NCBI RefSeq assembly: GCF_019649055.1
Contig: NW_026570229.1
Location: forward strand, 1,426,001 to 1,490,000
Length of the DNA stretch: 64,000 bases
Reading direction: 5' to 3'
Origin: Paramacrobiotus metropolitanus
Lineage: Eukaryota > Tardigrada > Eutardigrada > Parachela > Macrobiotidae
The notes beneath the pieces were generated by a model. The model saw only the letters and a program-made list of their open reading frames with translations. It did no database searches and was not told the origin of the DNA. Shown piece after piece: positions 14,510 through 27,033 of this stretch (its first letter is position 1; every line of letters begins with the position of its first letter). The translations under genes and the position numbers were made by a program.

Positions 14510-14893
14510 CATTGTACTCTACTGTTAAGTGAAGGAGACACGCCTGCTTGCTCCGGATGCCATCTATGCGAGCGAGACAAACGTGTGCACAGACGTGTTT
14601 ACGTGCCAACAAAGATGTCTTTCGAAAGGCTGGTTATTTAGATCCAAAAAGGTCACATTCGGTTTCGGTGGGCGTTAGATTAAAATGGCGAGAACCACTT
14701 TTAACAATGCTGATGGAATGAAATTGCATGTGCAATGCATGGATATAAGCACCAATGTATCTCATAGGTACCCTACTAGAATCAGATGCCGACAGCACAT
14801 TCCGGTGTTTGTAATCACATGCCGGTCTTTAACAACCGCAATATACAGATACCACGCTAAGTGTTGAGGTTGTCGCTGGCACAAATTATCTGC

Positions 14894-17587
14894 CCCTCGA
14901 TTACCATACGCATATGCTAAGGTGAGTGAAGATTTAGTGTGGTATGTGGATGAGGAGTGGGCGCTCGAATTTGACTGTACCTGGACTGGAACGATGGCCC
15001 AAAATGGCCATAGAATTTTGGATGTCACCACTTACAGGATTTGTGAGCCCTCGATAGAGACGCATCGTTATCAGGCATTTCTCGTCGACTATATCGTTGA
15101 AGCAATCCGAAAAGACTGCGAGGTTACATGCCGGTACGAAAACCAAGGTTCCGAGTATGAGTTCTGGTTTGGTTGCTTTGCGGTGCCGGTAGGTCAATCT
15201 TCTTCGACATTAGTTTTAATAATCATGAGCGGTCCAGAGCGGATAATGTTACGCTATTACGACGCTGTAGACATACCAGTTTGATTGATGCCATGCTCAA
15301 ATTGTTTTCAGCCTCTATATTGCCAACAGCACTGGAATCGCCGTTTCCGTTGCAGTACTGACGACTGCAGTAGTTACTGCAATACTCTTATATCGACGAT
15401 ACCGAAAACGCGTTAGAGGAAGGCTCCGATTTTAAGCGGAGACATCAGTTTCTCAGCGCAACACAGCGTTTACACGACTTCTCGCCGTTCGACTCTGGGC
15501 TCCTCATTAAAGACTTGGCGGCCGATCCCTGTGCCCGTCGCTTAGCGATTCCATGAGCCAGTTGCAATTGAATACGTGAAAAATTTTTCAGTTGATCGTG
15601 GTAACACAGAATGTCTTGAGATTCGCGTTGCGAAGAAACTAGAAAGTAAATCAGTTGGCAATAAACATGCAGCCGTGGGTCAACTTACCGTCATGCTAAG
15701 CGTCACGTTTAAAAATTACCGTCCATACACAGGCTTACAAAATTCCCTTCAAACTCGGATGTTGAAGAGTTGAAAAGAGCGCCAATAAATCCGGAGAGAC
15801 CCTACGAAATTAACTTTATGCAATAAAAAAAGCATTACCGATTTTCACATGTTTGTATTGCATTTTAGCGGACCTGGTTTTGAATACCAGTCCTAATAGT
15901 GTTGTCAAAGCAGGATTTGCGTACGGTCTCTACCACAACCACAAGGTCAAGACCAGAGAAAAATCGCAGTAAAGAGTGTCCGGTTATCAAACAATGTATA
16001 CAACTTCGTCAACTCATCCAGGAACTCGATATGCTGGCTAGAACTGGACGCCATCTTAACATTGTCAATCTGCTTGGGGTTGTTATCACTGGTATGATCT
16101 GCCGTAGTTTACCGAATGAATAATTATAAGCAATGTCTTAAAGATGAGGTGCTGCTGTTGCTGGAGTGCGCCGAATTCGGGACTCTCACCAATTTTCAGA
16201 AGCACTTGCCGAACGAACTTTGTCAACCAGGTCGACTGCAACGGGGCCATTGCATGCCAGCCTGGCGTAGACAATATCGAGGTCATCAGAGAACCAACCG
16301 ACACAGAAACTCCACCCCAACACGGAAGTCAACAACTGAGACTTAACAGCGCCGTCGACGCTCACGCTGCTGCGCTTTTCTATCAAATCAGCCGCGGTAT
16401 GGAGTATTTGCACAGTCAGGCTGTCCTCCATCGAGATCTGGCCGCGCGCAATATTCTGCTGTTCTCAGGAGAATTGCGAAAATTTCCCATTTCGGAATGG
16501 CAAAGCCGGGGACTGTGTACGTTCTGCATGATCTTCAGGTACGGTTATAGCGAAACCTACGTCATTAGATTGTAGTCGCACGCAAAAAAAAAGGCTTACG
16601 ATAGACGGTACACGATATACGATAGGCTCTTGCGCCATCACAGCGTACCCTTACCGACTACAATCTATTAAGACGATGATCGTTGGCAACTTTGCGGTAC
16701 TCGTACATTCACTGAGTTACAGTCGACGACGAGACCGTGTTTGCAGGAACATCTCCCCGTGCGTTGGATGTCACCAGAAGCTATCGAGAAAAGATTTTCT
16801 CTCAGAAATCGGATGTATGGTCCTTTGGTGTGGTATTATGGGAGATATTCAGCTTAGGCGCTGATCCCTATGCTGATGCTAGCTCTGCACAGAAGCGTAC
16901 TGTTGCCGATTTCGTAAAAGCGCTGAAGAACGGATTACGCTTGGAGCGACCATCCACCTGTCCGCTGGCTATGTAAGTCACGTAGACGTTAGACTACGAT
17001 GGTTTTGTTTGATTGCCCGTCTGTAGAAGTACAAGTAAAAGATAAAATTATAGCAACAAAAGTATATAAGTATGAATAATATTTTACTTACTCCTCTATT
17101 TGGATACCTTTCTTGAGTGATTCGGTTGCGGCAGCGCCCTGAAATGTTTTTTTGCTGCAAGTTGTGCGACAGTCGGAGGTGAACATTCAGATGTACACGG
17201 ACAACAGATGTTAAGCTATGTTCAAATTTTTCGAAGTAAACCACTTAGTGAAGCGATCCGACAGAATCTTTATTTCGTATTTATCTTTCGGTGCTAAATT
17301 TGTGTGCACACATCGCGAAAAAGTTACAAAACTATTTGTCTAGTACATATGCTTTTTAATTTTGCAGATCAAACATTTTAAATCAATGCTGGGAGTTGTC
17401 ACCAATGGAGCGAGGCGATTTTCGTCAGCTAGCTGCATATTTGAGAGATCTTATTAGCACCGACTCGGAAGAATTCTATCTGCGGCTGAACTATAACAAT
17501 TCCTTATTTAATGAGGAGAATTTCATTAATTTTTTGGACAGGATTAGTGCTCCTGCGCAAATTGATGAGAAAACAGAAAAGGCATAA
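14894..17587 (+). pseudogene. Headless third copy of gene C
   Basis: Third copy of the C-terminal part of gene C. It carries the most small deletions: near 14925, 15045, 15075 and 15100-15170 in the GH16 piece, near 15310 and 15420 in the membrane exon, near 16000 in the N-lobe, and more in the kinase exons. It also has true substitutions. One restores a canonical splice donor (GTAAGT at about 16975, where copies 1 and 2 read GTCAGT). The last exon is open (QLAAYLRDLISTDSEEF) and ends at 17587. Not functional as written. Confidence 0.8.
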
Positions 17588-17752
17588 TGATGTAGTGGTC
17601 AGGTATCTGTACCAGTACTACAGTACTGCTGACTACTAATTTAGACTGAAAAAGAAGCTCAATAAAATCGCTGGTATTTGGCAGCATACTATTTCTAGGC
17701 AAACATATTTCCATATACAGTATCTATATTATTTCATAACAGCTACGTAGTT

Positions 17753-17912
17753 TAGGACAAAATGGTCTGCCCAATATTCCACATTCAGTACGAATGCAGC
17801 GCAGTGCACTGTACGACTGAGTTCAAAATATCCGTTTCGCACAAGTGCACTGCAACGTTGGTGCACAGAATGCTGGAGTATGGGGCTATGCGACCATTTA
17901 GTCCTACATTGT
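17753..17912. mobile_element. MITE-like hairpin element (diverged copy in unit 3)
   Basis: The right end (tatgcgaccatttagtccta) is kept, while the left end has lost bases (aatggtctgccc). The internal palindrome is still visible. Confidence 0.5.
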
Positions 17913-18269
17913 ACTCTGACTGTTATGAAGGAGAGACACGCCTTTTTTTTGTCGGATTCCATTTTTGCTTTGCGAGGCAAACGTGTGCACAGACGTGTTT
18001 ACGTGCCAACAAGATGTCTTTTCGAAAGGCTGGTTATTTAGATCAAAAAGTCACATTCGGTTTCGGTGGGCGTGATTAAAACGGGGAGTACCACTTAACC
18101 CTGCTGATGGAACGAAACTGCAAGTGCAGTGCATGGATATACACCAATGCACCCTACTAGAATCAGATGCCGACAGCACATTCCGGTGTTTCTAATCACA
18201 TGCCGGTCTTTAACAACCGCAATATACAGATACCACGCTAAGTGTTGAGGTTGTCGCTGGCACAAATTA

Positions 18270-19157
18270 CGTACATACGTAATTCTGCCCATTAGCGATC
18301 AGTTGAGAATGCGGGATGATTTAACTAGTTATGCATGTATAGTGGATCGTATTTCCACGCATCTGGTAGTAGGACTACGTGGCGCAAAGATCCTGCCTGA
18401 GAAGTGAAATGCAATCGACGAAGGCGCTCAACAAATGTTTTTATTGCAAAAAGATACGAGAGTACTCGTATTTGTAAAGCCGGAAAAAGGGTAATCACAG
18501 GCGCCAGCGATTCAGCGAATTATTTTAAAAATTAAAACAAATCACGCAATTCATTTCTCATTTCTGAAAAAAATGTAATCAATTCCTTTTTTTCTATCGA
18601 CACTGAGAAATTAGAGCAATAGGTAACACAATTTCTGCTTTATGCGTTCGTAGAAAATAATTAATTGCGACGGATTACAGCAGTGACGCCACGTCATCAT
18701 TCAGCATGGCCGGGTTCACTGCCTCCGCAATCGCATAGCGGTATCTCGTCCATCCTTTCATCTCGTTTCAGGTCAATTTGCAGAAGAAATATGAGGATTT
18801 CGTAGGTTACAAACGTTCCAAACATCTGCAATTAGGTCAACAGACTCAACACCACACATCAAATATTTTTCCAGATTTTTTCTTATATATCTTCGAAAGT
18901 TTTGCCTGACAGGTTTATTTAGGTAGTGGCAATAACTCCTAATTATAATAACAGCAAACTTAATTAAATCATCCATAAAACTAGCAGAAATAATTCTGCT
19001 GAATTCAGTACAAATTTTGTATAAGTTTTGCCTTGGTAACGGTGTGATTAAAAACTAGCACTTTGCTATATAAATTTGTTTATCAAAAATATCTCCAAAT
19101 CGAAGAGACGGAATAACGTCAAATTGTCTGGCCAGCGCAAGATTAACGGATTAACTT
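18270..19157. other. Gene-poor stretch
   Basis: A/T-rich sequence with no exon, RNA gene or repeat that I can support. Confidence 0.4.
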
Positions 19158-21269
19158 TTACTTGATCGATGGGAGCACAACGCCGGTGCAGTATCGATTA
19201 CCCACCGTTCGAATAGCTTCGTAATTAATAATGAAGAGATTCCATGCGGTGAATCCCATCTCCTTACAAGTCAATTTGTTGAGGAAGGTCTGCAGACGCA
19301 GCAGAAAGAGCTCCGGTGAGGAAGGGATGGCAGCTGGCTCTTGACTGATCTTGTAAACATGGGCCATCGGGGATCGGGCCTAAGGGATACAATGGGCACA
19401 TAACACCGATCAATATCCCTCTCAATTACGGGCTGCTAACTTTGTTCGTTTACAATTATGATTACTATCACTTTGCAGCAGCCGACCGTATTACATTTAC
19501 ATAGTCGATGATACTAGCTGCAAGTGACATAAATATTTATTGATAAACTGCCGGTTTGACGGTGTATTAAAATGATGGACTATAAAATGCATTCATTATT
19601 CATAATAAAGGTGCACTTTGGCAGATTAGTACGGCGTGCGCCAGTGATGACACTGCAGAAAACTTTAAATATCATGCAAAGAAAATACCAGTTTGTCCCG
19701 TAATTTCTAACGTAAAGGTACAGATCGCACGTATTTAACGCGATGAAAGATTGCCATTAAACTGCATCTATCACAATTACAAACTTCCTTCTCGCAATAT
19801 TTAAGGCCATTAGGAACGAGAAAAGTTAAAATTTTATAATTTATATCGATAGTTTATAACTTAGATCGATTTTGGCTGGCATTATTCAATAGCAGGCAAA
19901 CGCCTGTAGAGCGTAACTAGGGTGGCGCGACGCGGCAATCAACTTTCTCATAACTTGCAACCGTGAGAAAAGCGTTTCGCTGTCTGCCCAAAATGAATCA
20001 ATATCGCTCAAATGTTTAATTTACTATTTTTATCATAAAAGTTTAGTTATTAATAAAATAACTTACAGCATTACTCAGCGCCGTTCCCGCTCCCAGGATA
20101 ATAATTAGCTGTAACAGATACTGCAGCATCCAGTACAGCGACGACAACCCCTTCATCAAATCTATTCCCTCTTCCTTCATCGAATCCTGATACACCACAA
20201 AAATCCCCATCAAAATCTGAAAGACGTTGCAGACCAGCGTCAGCAAGATATACGGCGCAAACACCCCGTCGGCCGTCTCCACAAACAAACACACGGCATT
20301 ATGCCTCAGCCGGATCCACTCCATCCAGGGATAAATCTCCCTGGTCGTCTGTAACTTCTTTATTTCGTAGCAAATATGATTGTAATCATAGATAATAAAA
20401 TGGCACACCATGGCAAAGAAGAAAATCGGCAAGATATACACGAACGCGGTGTACACGGCGCCCAGCACCCCCAGGGTGATAATCAGCGGGTTATCCTCCA
20501 TATACCCCCCGAACAGCATTCCGCGGAGGGTCCGATAGATCGGCGCCGGCACCAGCATCGGTAAGAGCAACGTACAGATCTGGACGGCAATATTGAGAAC
20601 CCCGAAGAACATAAACTTATTCCGCGAACGGTACAGTCCGCGTTTCCGGTACAGATACCGGCAATTCGGGTCCAAACACCGGAAATGCGTGTGCTCCCAG
20701 AAGGCCATCAGATGCGCGATCCCTTCATCCTTCCAGCAGGCGTAGATAAAGACGACGTGAGTCAGCAGGATCTGGATGATCCACACTCCGTAGACCACGG
20801 CCTGCACCAGACCTCCGAGGTTCTCGTTGCTGATGTTGATGTGGTTGTGCTGGATGGCGTAGTGGATGGTGAAGAGGGATTTCCCACAGAAGAGCGCCAT
20901 GATCGCGAAGACGAGAACGCAGTAACAGTGGGAGAGCAGTTCGAAGCAGCCGCGCGCGTACCGGTTCCCCATGTATTGGTTGATGAGGGCGCTGTGTTCG
21001 CCGCGGACGAAGGATAGCGGCATGAAGAACATCCCGCCCAGGCGCATGAGACGGAGGAACGGCCGGCATAATAGGAAGAAGAGGTTCTCGCGGATGGGGT
21101 TGACGGTGGGGTCGGCTTTGTAGACGTGGGGGGCTGGGTAGTAGCCTGGGGGGACGGCGCGTAGTGGAAGGTCCATGAGAATAAAGCGACTCACAATATT
21201 CCACAAATAAGAAACAGAAATTTCCTTTTTTAAACGGTTATATAAAAATTCGCTCACATTATTCGGCAA
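19158..21269 (-). CDS. Gustatory-receptor-like seven-helix chemoreceptor
   Basis: Exon 1 (21269-20067) encodes 401 residues from MPNNVSEFLYN to TALSNA, ending at a GTAAGT donor. Exon 2 (19379-19158) begins ARSPMAHVYK and ends at TAA, in matching phase, for a protein of about 474 residues. It has several long hydrophobic segments and few charges outside the intracellular loops. The C-terminal exon has the layout of the insect Gr family: a short helix region (LLRLQTFLNKLTCKEMGFTA), then a last helix (WNLFIINYEAI) and a degenerate TYhhhhhQ motif (RYCTGVVLPSIK). Exon 1 is GC-rich at third positions compared with its flanks. Family members are ligand-gated cation channels of sensory cells. The call rests on topology and the C-terminal motif and needs a profile search. 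An odorant-receptor-like relative is less likely outside insects. Confidence 0.75.
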
Positions 21270-24200
21270 AGAGAGAAGTTAATTTTCTCGTTTAAACGGT
21301 CATCCGAAGAACAAAATTATATTAAATATTATAAGTGTCTTCCAAGCAGACTGTAACAATTGCCGCATTCTGCAGCATAAGAAGACACTGGTTTTATTAT
21401 GGATGCACCGGTTCGTGCGGTAAAGCAGGCATGATTAGATTCCAAAAAAGCGTCCTTTAACAGTTAATACTTCGCCGCGCTGATTTACGCAAATAGCATT
21501 TGCATGGCTTGTGATCCTTTTCAACGCGGTGTGAATCTGGCCGTGAGATCGTCTAATCAACACAGTCAGGTACAGTAGCTGTTGTTGCAGGCGGAAAGGT
21601 AGATGCTGCCGAGCAGCCGGCTTGTGTCACGGTATTGATTTTGCCTTCTACCCCGGCCGCGTTGAGTGCACTCGGGACAAAAGGTAGATATTGCCGGCGT
21701 CGGCGCATTTTCCGGTAGTTCTCTTGTGCTATAACGGTAGGAGAGAGCGCTGCGCAGCACAAAAGACCCGAGCGCGCCGGGAGAGATGAATAAATAGGCA
21801 CTGCAACACTGCGGATGGAATTAGATTACCGCTCGCGGTCCAATACAAATCCCCGTGATGCCGGCTGTTATTTGCGGTATAGTTCAACGGGATGATGTAA
21901 TGTAATGACTAAGAATGCGTAATGCGAAAAAAGCGTTCCACGGGTCGGTCAGTATATTGTGCGGCGAAAGGTGAGACTGATATTAGTTATTGTGATTGCG
22001 GTTGGATATCATGTACCGGCGACTGCAGCAGACGCGCTACCGTACATGCAGATACATGCGCTCTTTAGTTTTTATAGTGCTTGGTAATTTGGCAGGTATG
22101 TAGACATATATTTCTATGATGTAAAATCATGACTTGCTTGAAAGATTAATTATTATCGATTTTATACAGACTGCAGTCAATCGATCGTAGCTAACAAATC
22201 GGTGCTACCAGAGAAAACAATAATATCCAGTTCAACTGCTGCGATAACGAACAGAGCACGTGATTAACGTTTCGCCTATATTTTGCCATGACAAACGCTT
22301 TTTGTTATGCATTAATAGAATTCCACCGTAACAGGACCGGCACATGCACAACCCGTGCTATTTAATTCGCATATCTGTAAAAGGCAAATGGCTAGGCGCA
22401 TATACTAACCCTCGTCAGAATTGTGATATAGTTTAATGGTAGCTTTTGAATTAAATGTAGATATTATAGGCCATGTAATAATTCTTACATTTATACCAAA
22501 ATGACCGATTTCGATATGAGTAATAGATGTAAAATATATTTATTCAGGTAGATCACAGCGAGCTTGTTTTAAAGCACACCGGCGATGCCATTAGCAATAT
22601 AACACGATCTTTTACACGTTCATCACGCAAAAGCTAATAGTCCATGAATAAAAACGCTTCTAGCAAATCAGCATAAAATCGTTAAAAAGATAGCATGCAG
22701 CAATCAGTAGTAAATTCTGAATGTCGACATCCATGCCTTCCAAGGCGAATCCGCATTCTGGAAAACAACGCAAAAGGGCAGTCCCACCTCCATCCAGCAA
22801 AACAATTAATTAGCGCATTTAAAGCACTATTACATTTAAAGCACATTTCTGGTGTACGTTCCGCTGCGCTCAAGTGACATGATAAATTCTTCTGCACCTT
22901 GAAAAATTTCTCAAATTAGTTCTGTGCAGCGTGCATGATGACATGCAATTCTAGTGAAGTTGCACGTCAACAGAATTAGAATTAGTGTTGCAAGCGACTA
23001 TGCGGAGAAAAACCAATAATCATTAATCATCAAAATAATTATCAAAATTAAAAACATTGGTTTTTTTAAAGCTTTCAAAAAGCTTTTATTATTTTTATGT
23101 TCTTTCAAGTTAAAACTGACAAACCGCTAACAACAAACCTATATTATTTTCGTAATTTGTTTTTTGTTAACCAAATTAAAATGAATGTCAGTTTGCCCCC
23201 ATAGGCAATTAAAACTGTTATTTACCATAAAATTAAAAACTGAATTTTTAGAACGCTTGCATGTCGACATGCACTAATGCAAAATTAAGGTTTTCGCTGA
23301 AAGTTCGTCTTAAAAAAGTTTGAAACTATACTGCGTTATGTTATTGGCAGTTGATTTAGCCACAATCTTTTTTGTAAAGTAAACTCATTTTAAATAAAAC
23401 CGTTAATAAAATGCGCGTCTTTTACGGTCGTTTATCTTGCAAGGACCTGCTATCTTACTGCATGTCTTCATGCATATTGGTCCCGTTGAGCAACACCTTC
23501 CAGCGACCTGTAAACCAATAAATTGACTCAAGACTGGAATAAATTTTTCGTTAGTCTAGTGTTTTACACTTGAGGTTGACAATGAAGCTCACACCGTAAG
23601 ATCAGCAGAAACCTCCGGGGGGTCTTCCTAACATCGCAGCCGAGATCGTGCTCTTGTGTGCACTGTCAAAAACGCGCTGCGCCTGGCAGCCTTGCGGAAC
23701 AAACACTATCATTGTTCACAACAATCGATCTGGCTGTCGACAGCCATATAACAATAACCTAGGCTGTTTAAGCAGAATCATAATTATTAAGAAGCATGAC
23801 TTTCAGAAAGTTAAAAATGTGGTTTCTGAAGTTACTTTTCAGAAGCAACGACGGCACAACGGCGCTGAACGTGAACACTGAAATAGCAAACTTAACCAAT
23901 CAGAGGAGGCATAACAGCAGCTTTGAATGATTAAGCTTTGCAGCAAAAGTTTAATTGCCGACGCTCGTGTCTTTGCACGCTAATTATTTTGTAAACAACT
24001 GCCTTTCTTAAACGTTATCAGTGTTTTAAAGAATTGCAACTATACAAATATTGCTGCAATGTTTGGTAAGTTATCTCGGTCGACCGACACTTTTGTTTTT
24101 GCACGGAAGCTATAATCCTCGTTACTGATTGCACAGCAAGCTTGTTATGTTGAGACATTATGTGCCAAACGACCAGCAGAGCTTCCGTTTTCATATATTA

Positions 24201-24753
24201 ACCTGCTTAATGTAACTAATATTTTATAACAACGCAGAAAAAATTAGCAACATAAAAATTTTTGGCTTTTTTAAAAGCTTTGCTTTTGTCGACCGAAGGA
24301 TGTAACTTCGATAAAAATTTGTGCTGGATATAAAACCTGGTTTCTAACCGGCTGCCCAAATCTTGCCGTGGATATATGTTGTGAAAGGCTACCGATATAA
24401 TGTAGTATTTCGATATAATTCAGAAAATACTTTTTGACGAGGGTAAGGGACCATAACTAAAACAAACTAAAAATGATAGCTAAATGGTAAATTACACAGT
24501 GTGGGCAAAATGTACAGAGACAGGCATGTCACGCTGCCAGTATATGCTCATTTCACAAGAGGATATCAGTTTTACTATTGTACCAATATCGTTAAATGTA
24601 AAATTGTGTTCAAAACTGCAGTCTCGAGAAACTGCCCTCATTCTTTGTTTCACTATCGACCGAACCACAAGGCGGTTTTTTGGGAAACGTTGCTTCTAGC
24701 CTCGATAGGGGTTGAACACTTCGTCGCCGCCGCCACCATCACAACACTGGCCG
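21270..24753. other. Long gene-poor stretch
   Basis: No convincing coding exon in about 3.5 kb on either strand. Open frames are short and without domain signals. The sequence is A/T-rich with scattered short runs. It could hold regulatory DNA of the two flanking minus-strand genes, but nothing specific is visible. Confidence 0.4.
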
Positions 24754-25262
24754 TCAATTCTGTTGCCTGCAAAAAGCAATAAATCCGCTCATTTCGCCCG
24801 TATGTCTCCTGCAGTAGAAGCTGCATTTCTTCCATATTCGTGCAATCAGCTTAAAAGCATGCCCTGTATTGGTAACAGGTACATCAATGAGAAACGTACT
24901 TTTTGCGTCATAAAGACAGTTGTCCGCTCCATAGAAGACCTCCCCGTAGTTAGAAGGCCAGTGGAATTCCTTCTTGCAGCCGGCTTTCGTCTTCTGCCCT
25001 TTGCCGCCTTCCAGCCGTCCCCACACCGTAATGGGCGGACTTACGTCTAGGCCTTTGCCGCTGCATTGTCCGAAGATCCTTCCATCTCCCCTTTGAAACG
25101 TCACACAGCCCTTATTGACTCTCTGCAAAAGGGGTGCAAACATGAAGACGCCAGTTACACAAGGCTTCTGTTCAGCTATGATGCCCAGAAACTTACGAAA
25201 CGAGTGGCATAGACACACGAAACGAGGACCACAAGGGCAACGAGAATATTTTTCGTAATCAT
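24754..25262 (-). CDS. Small secreted cysteine-containing protein
   Basis: Exon 1 (25262-25197) starts at an ATG in a different frame from the long open frame on this strand. It encodes a strong signal peptide (MITKNILVALVVLVSCVYA) plus TRF and ends at a GTAAGT donor. A 74-base intron ends in ttttgcag, and exon 2 (25122-24754) encodes RVNKGCVTFQRGDGRIFG and onward to a stop. The product is about 144 residues, with seven cysteines after the signal peptide, so at least one is unpaired. I do not recognise the family. The region also reads straight through without splicing, giving a 172-residue frame with no signal peptide. The spliced version is preferred because it combines a signal peptide, a canonical donor, a pyrimidine-rich acceptor and phase agreement. 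Confidence 0.6.
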
Positions 25263-26225
25263 TTTTAATCACAACAGATCAAAAGGAATTAACAAGAAAA
25301 CTAATAATGTGGACTGCTCAGCAGTGACTTCTTTAAATACTTTCAGAAGACGGCCAAAACAAAACATGAATGTTAAACCGTCAGGCAAATCAGAACTGTT
25401 GTTTGCATATTTTGATTCTCGTACATAACGGCATGCGGTACATACAAACGGATAGTGTAGCCGCCCGCACAAGTTGTACAACTGGCTGGTCCGGCCGTTG
25501 CCTTCTCCCTGCTGGGCATTGCACACGCTGCGCTAAACAGCGAGCCATGGAAGTGCAGATATCCTTACACCTCGCTCTGTGGTACAACTTCTGACCAGAT
25601 TAAACGATTTAGCGTTGCTCATTAGAATGTTTTTGCGGAAGAATCCGTTCTTCCCGAAATGTGCAAAAATGGCGTGTTTTTGCTCCATGTTAAAAATAAT
25701 CTAAGGGTGTTTGTTGCAGCAGTTTGTTTTTGCTCTTCTAATAAAACACACGCTGGTACAAACGCTCTGCGATACAGCCTGCGATACAGCAGCCGCTATA
25801 TTTATTGACCGCTCAGTATCTGCCTGCAAAAAAATTTTTCTAAGGGTAGACTTTTTCTCACGTCAATTCTCCTTGTACTTTTATTTCGCAGTTTTTTATC
25901 ACAGGCAAAATATCCAAAAAAATATTTGAAGATCTGTGTAGTTTTTGGTTTGTATTTTTTTTCTGTAGTACTTTGTATATTCCTACAGCTTTCCTGTTGT
26001 TCCTTATGCTGTTGTCCTAATAAACTTTCACCTGTATCCTACTCTATTAGTATTCGGATATATCATATTCGGGTACACCAGAGAACTGGCTGTTTTACCG
26101 CAGTATTTTCCGCAAAATAGCTTTTGGCTGTTTTGCCGCAGTATGGCCGCGGCGAACAGCCTTTAGATATTTTACCGGAAATTGTATTTCAACCACCTTT
26201 AGCTGTTTTGTTTAGTTTAGTTTAT
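25263..26225. other. Gene-poor stretch
   Basis: No supported gene. Two near-copies of a short word (agctgttttgccgcagtat and close variants) lie between about 26085 and 26150. Confidence 0.35.
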
Positions 26226-26226
26226 G

Positions 26227-26491
26227 TTTATTCAGTAAGCAGACAAACCCAAAGACACTTCCAAGTCTGGTCAAAACACATAAAATAATTGCATATAACA
26301 GAAAATGCAGTAGCTAAAGTAAGAACGAAAAACTAACTACCCTTCAACAATTACAAAACATTTGTAGATTGAAGTACTGACAAATATTACTTCACCGAAC
26401 CACAGCCGAAAACATCTTCCATCCCACCCACAATCCTATCAAACAAACTTTTCAGCCGCATTGCCAAATTTGTCATTTTGATGCTCATCTT
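26227..26491 (-). CDS. Possible microprotein gene next to GC1
   Basis: The minus strand encodes MSIKMTNLAMRLKSLF, then DRIVGGMEDVFGCGSVK and TAA at 26387-26389, about 33 residues from the nearest ATG. An AATAAA signal lies downstream (complement of 26227-26232), and a TATA-like ATATATAAGG lies upstream near 26600. The peptide matches one at 43215-43505 on the minus strand, beside GC2 (LAMRLKDLF, then FGCGFVK), at amino-acid level with many silent base changes. The 3' ends around AATAAA are also alike. That suggests a real conserved gene; function unknown. An upstream exon cannot be excluded. Confidence 0.4.
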
Positions 26492-26612
26492 CGCACTTGC
26501 ATTAATACTCGTACGCTGCTTCCGACGAAAGTTGTATCTGTCGCAGGTCTCTTTGAAGGTGACCAAATCACACATGTATCTGTACGTGCGGTCACTTGCC
26601 TTATATATTGCC

Positions 26613-26678
26613 TTAAGCTATTTTGTCATAAGTCACGTTAACAATTATGTTAACGTAACTTATGGCAAAATCGCTTAA
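26613..26678. repeat. 66-bp near-perfect palindrome with TTAA ends
   Basis: The left arm begins TTAAGCTATTTTGTCATAAG and the right arm is its reverse complement with four mismatches, around a loop of about four bases. TTAA sits at both tips. It may be a tiny foldback relic. It lies just upstream of the TATA-like sequence of the possible microprotein gene. Confidence 0.6.
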
Positions 26679-27033
26679 CGCATCTTGCACATTTATTACT
26701 AATAATAATCAGTGTGTGCAAGATGCGCGGTTAGTACTTGTGATTGAGTTGTGAAGAGCGTGAAGCACTGCATAAGAGAAACGGGCCGCAAGATGACATG
26801 GCCTATTTCGTTCAACCGCACTCGAATAGCCGTTCGTTAAAGAAAGTACTTACAGTATTTACAGACTGGTAGACATCACTTTCAAGTTTCAACCATATTT
26901 CTAATGGTAAGCGGAATCGCATGTAATAACATCCGACAAAAACTTTATTCTCGCAACTGTCCTAAATCGTCGCACAACGTCATCGTACGTGAAAGCTGCA
27001 TTTTCTACTTTTCTTAATTGTATTGCCGTGCGT

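Larger units (their letters stand above)
11462..14893 (+). repeat. Tandem 3.43-kb unit, copy 2
   Basis: Second unit. Differences from unit 1 are few and mostly one- to three-base losses or gains in runs or short tandem words, with rare substitutions. It includes the hairpin element and the spacer. Confidence 0.9.
14894..18269 (+). repeat. Tandem 3.4-kb unit, copy 3
   Basis: Third and most diverged unit. It ends at cacaaatta, after which the sequence becomes unique. Its spacer has larger differences from units 1 and 2, including a shortened left arm of the hairpin element. Confidence 0.9.

Noticed and set aside
20725-21204. 159-codon minus-strand frame overlapping the chemoreceptor
   Set aside because: Shadow of the GC-rich exon 1 of the gustatory-receptor-like gene; Pro/His/Arg-rich with no membrane segments.
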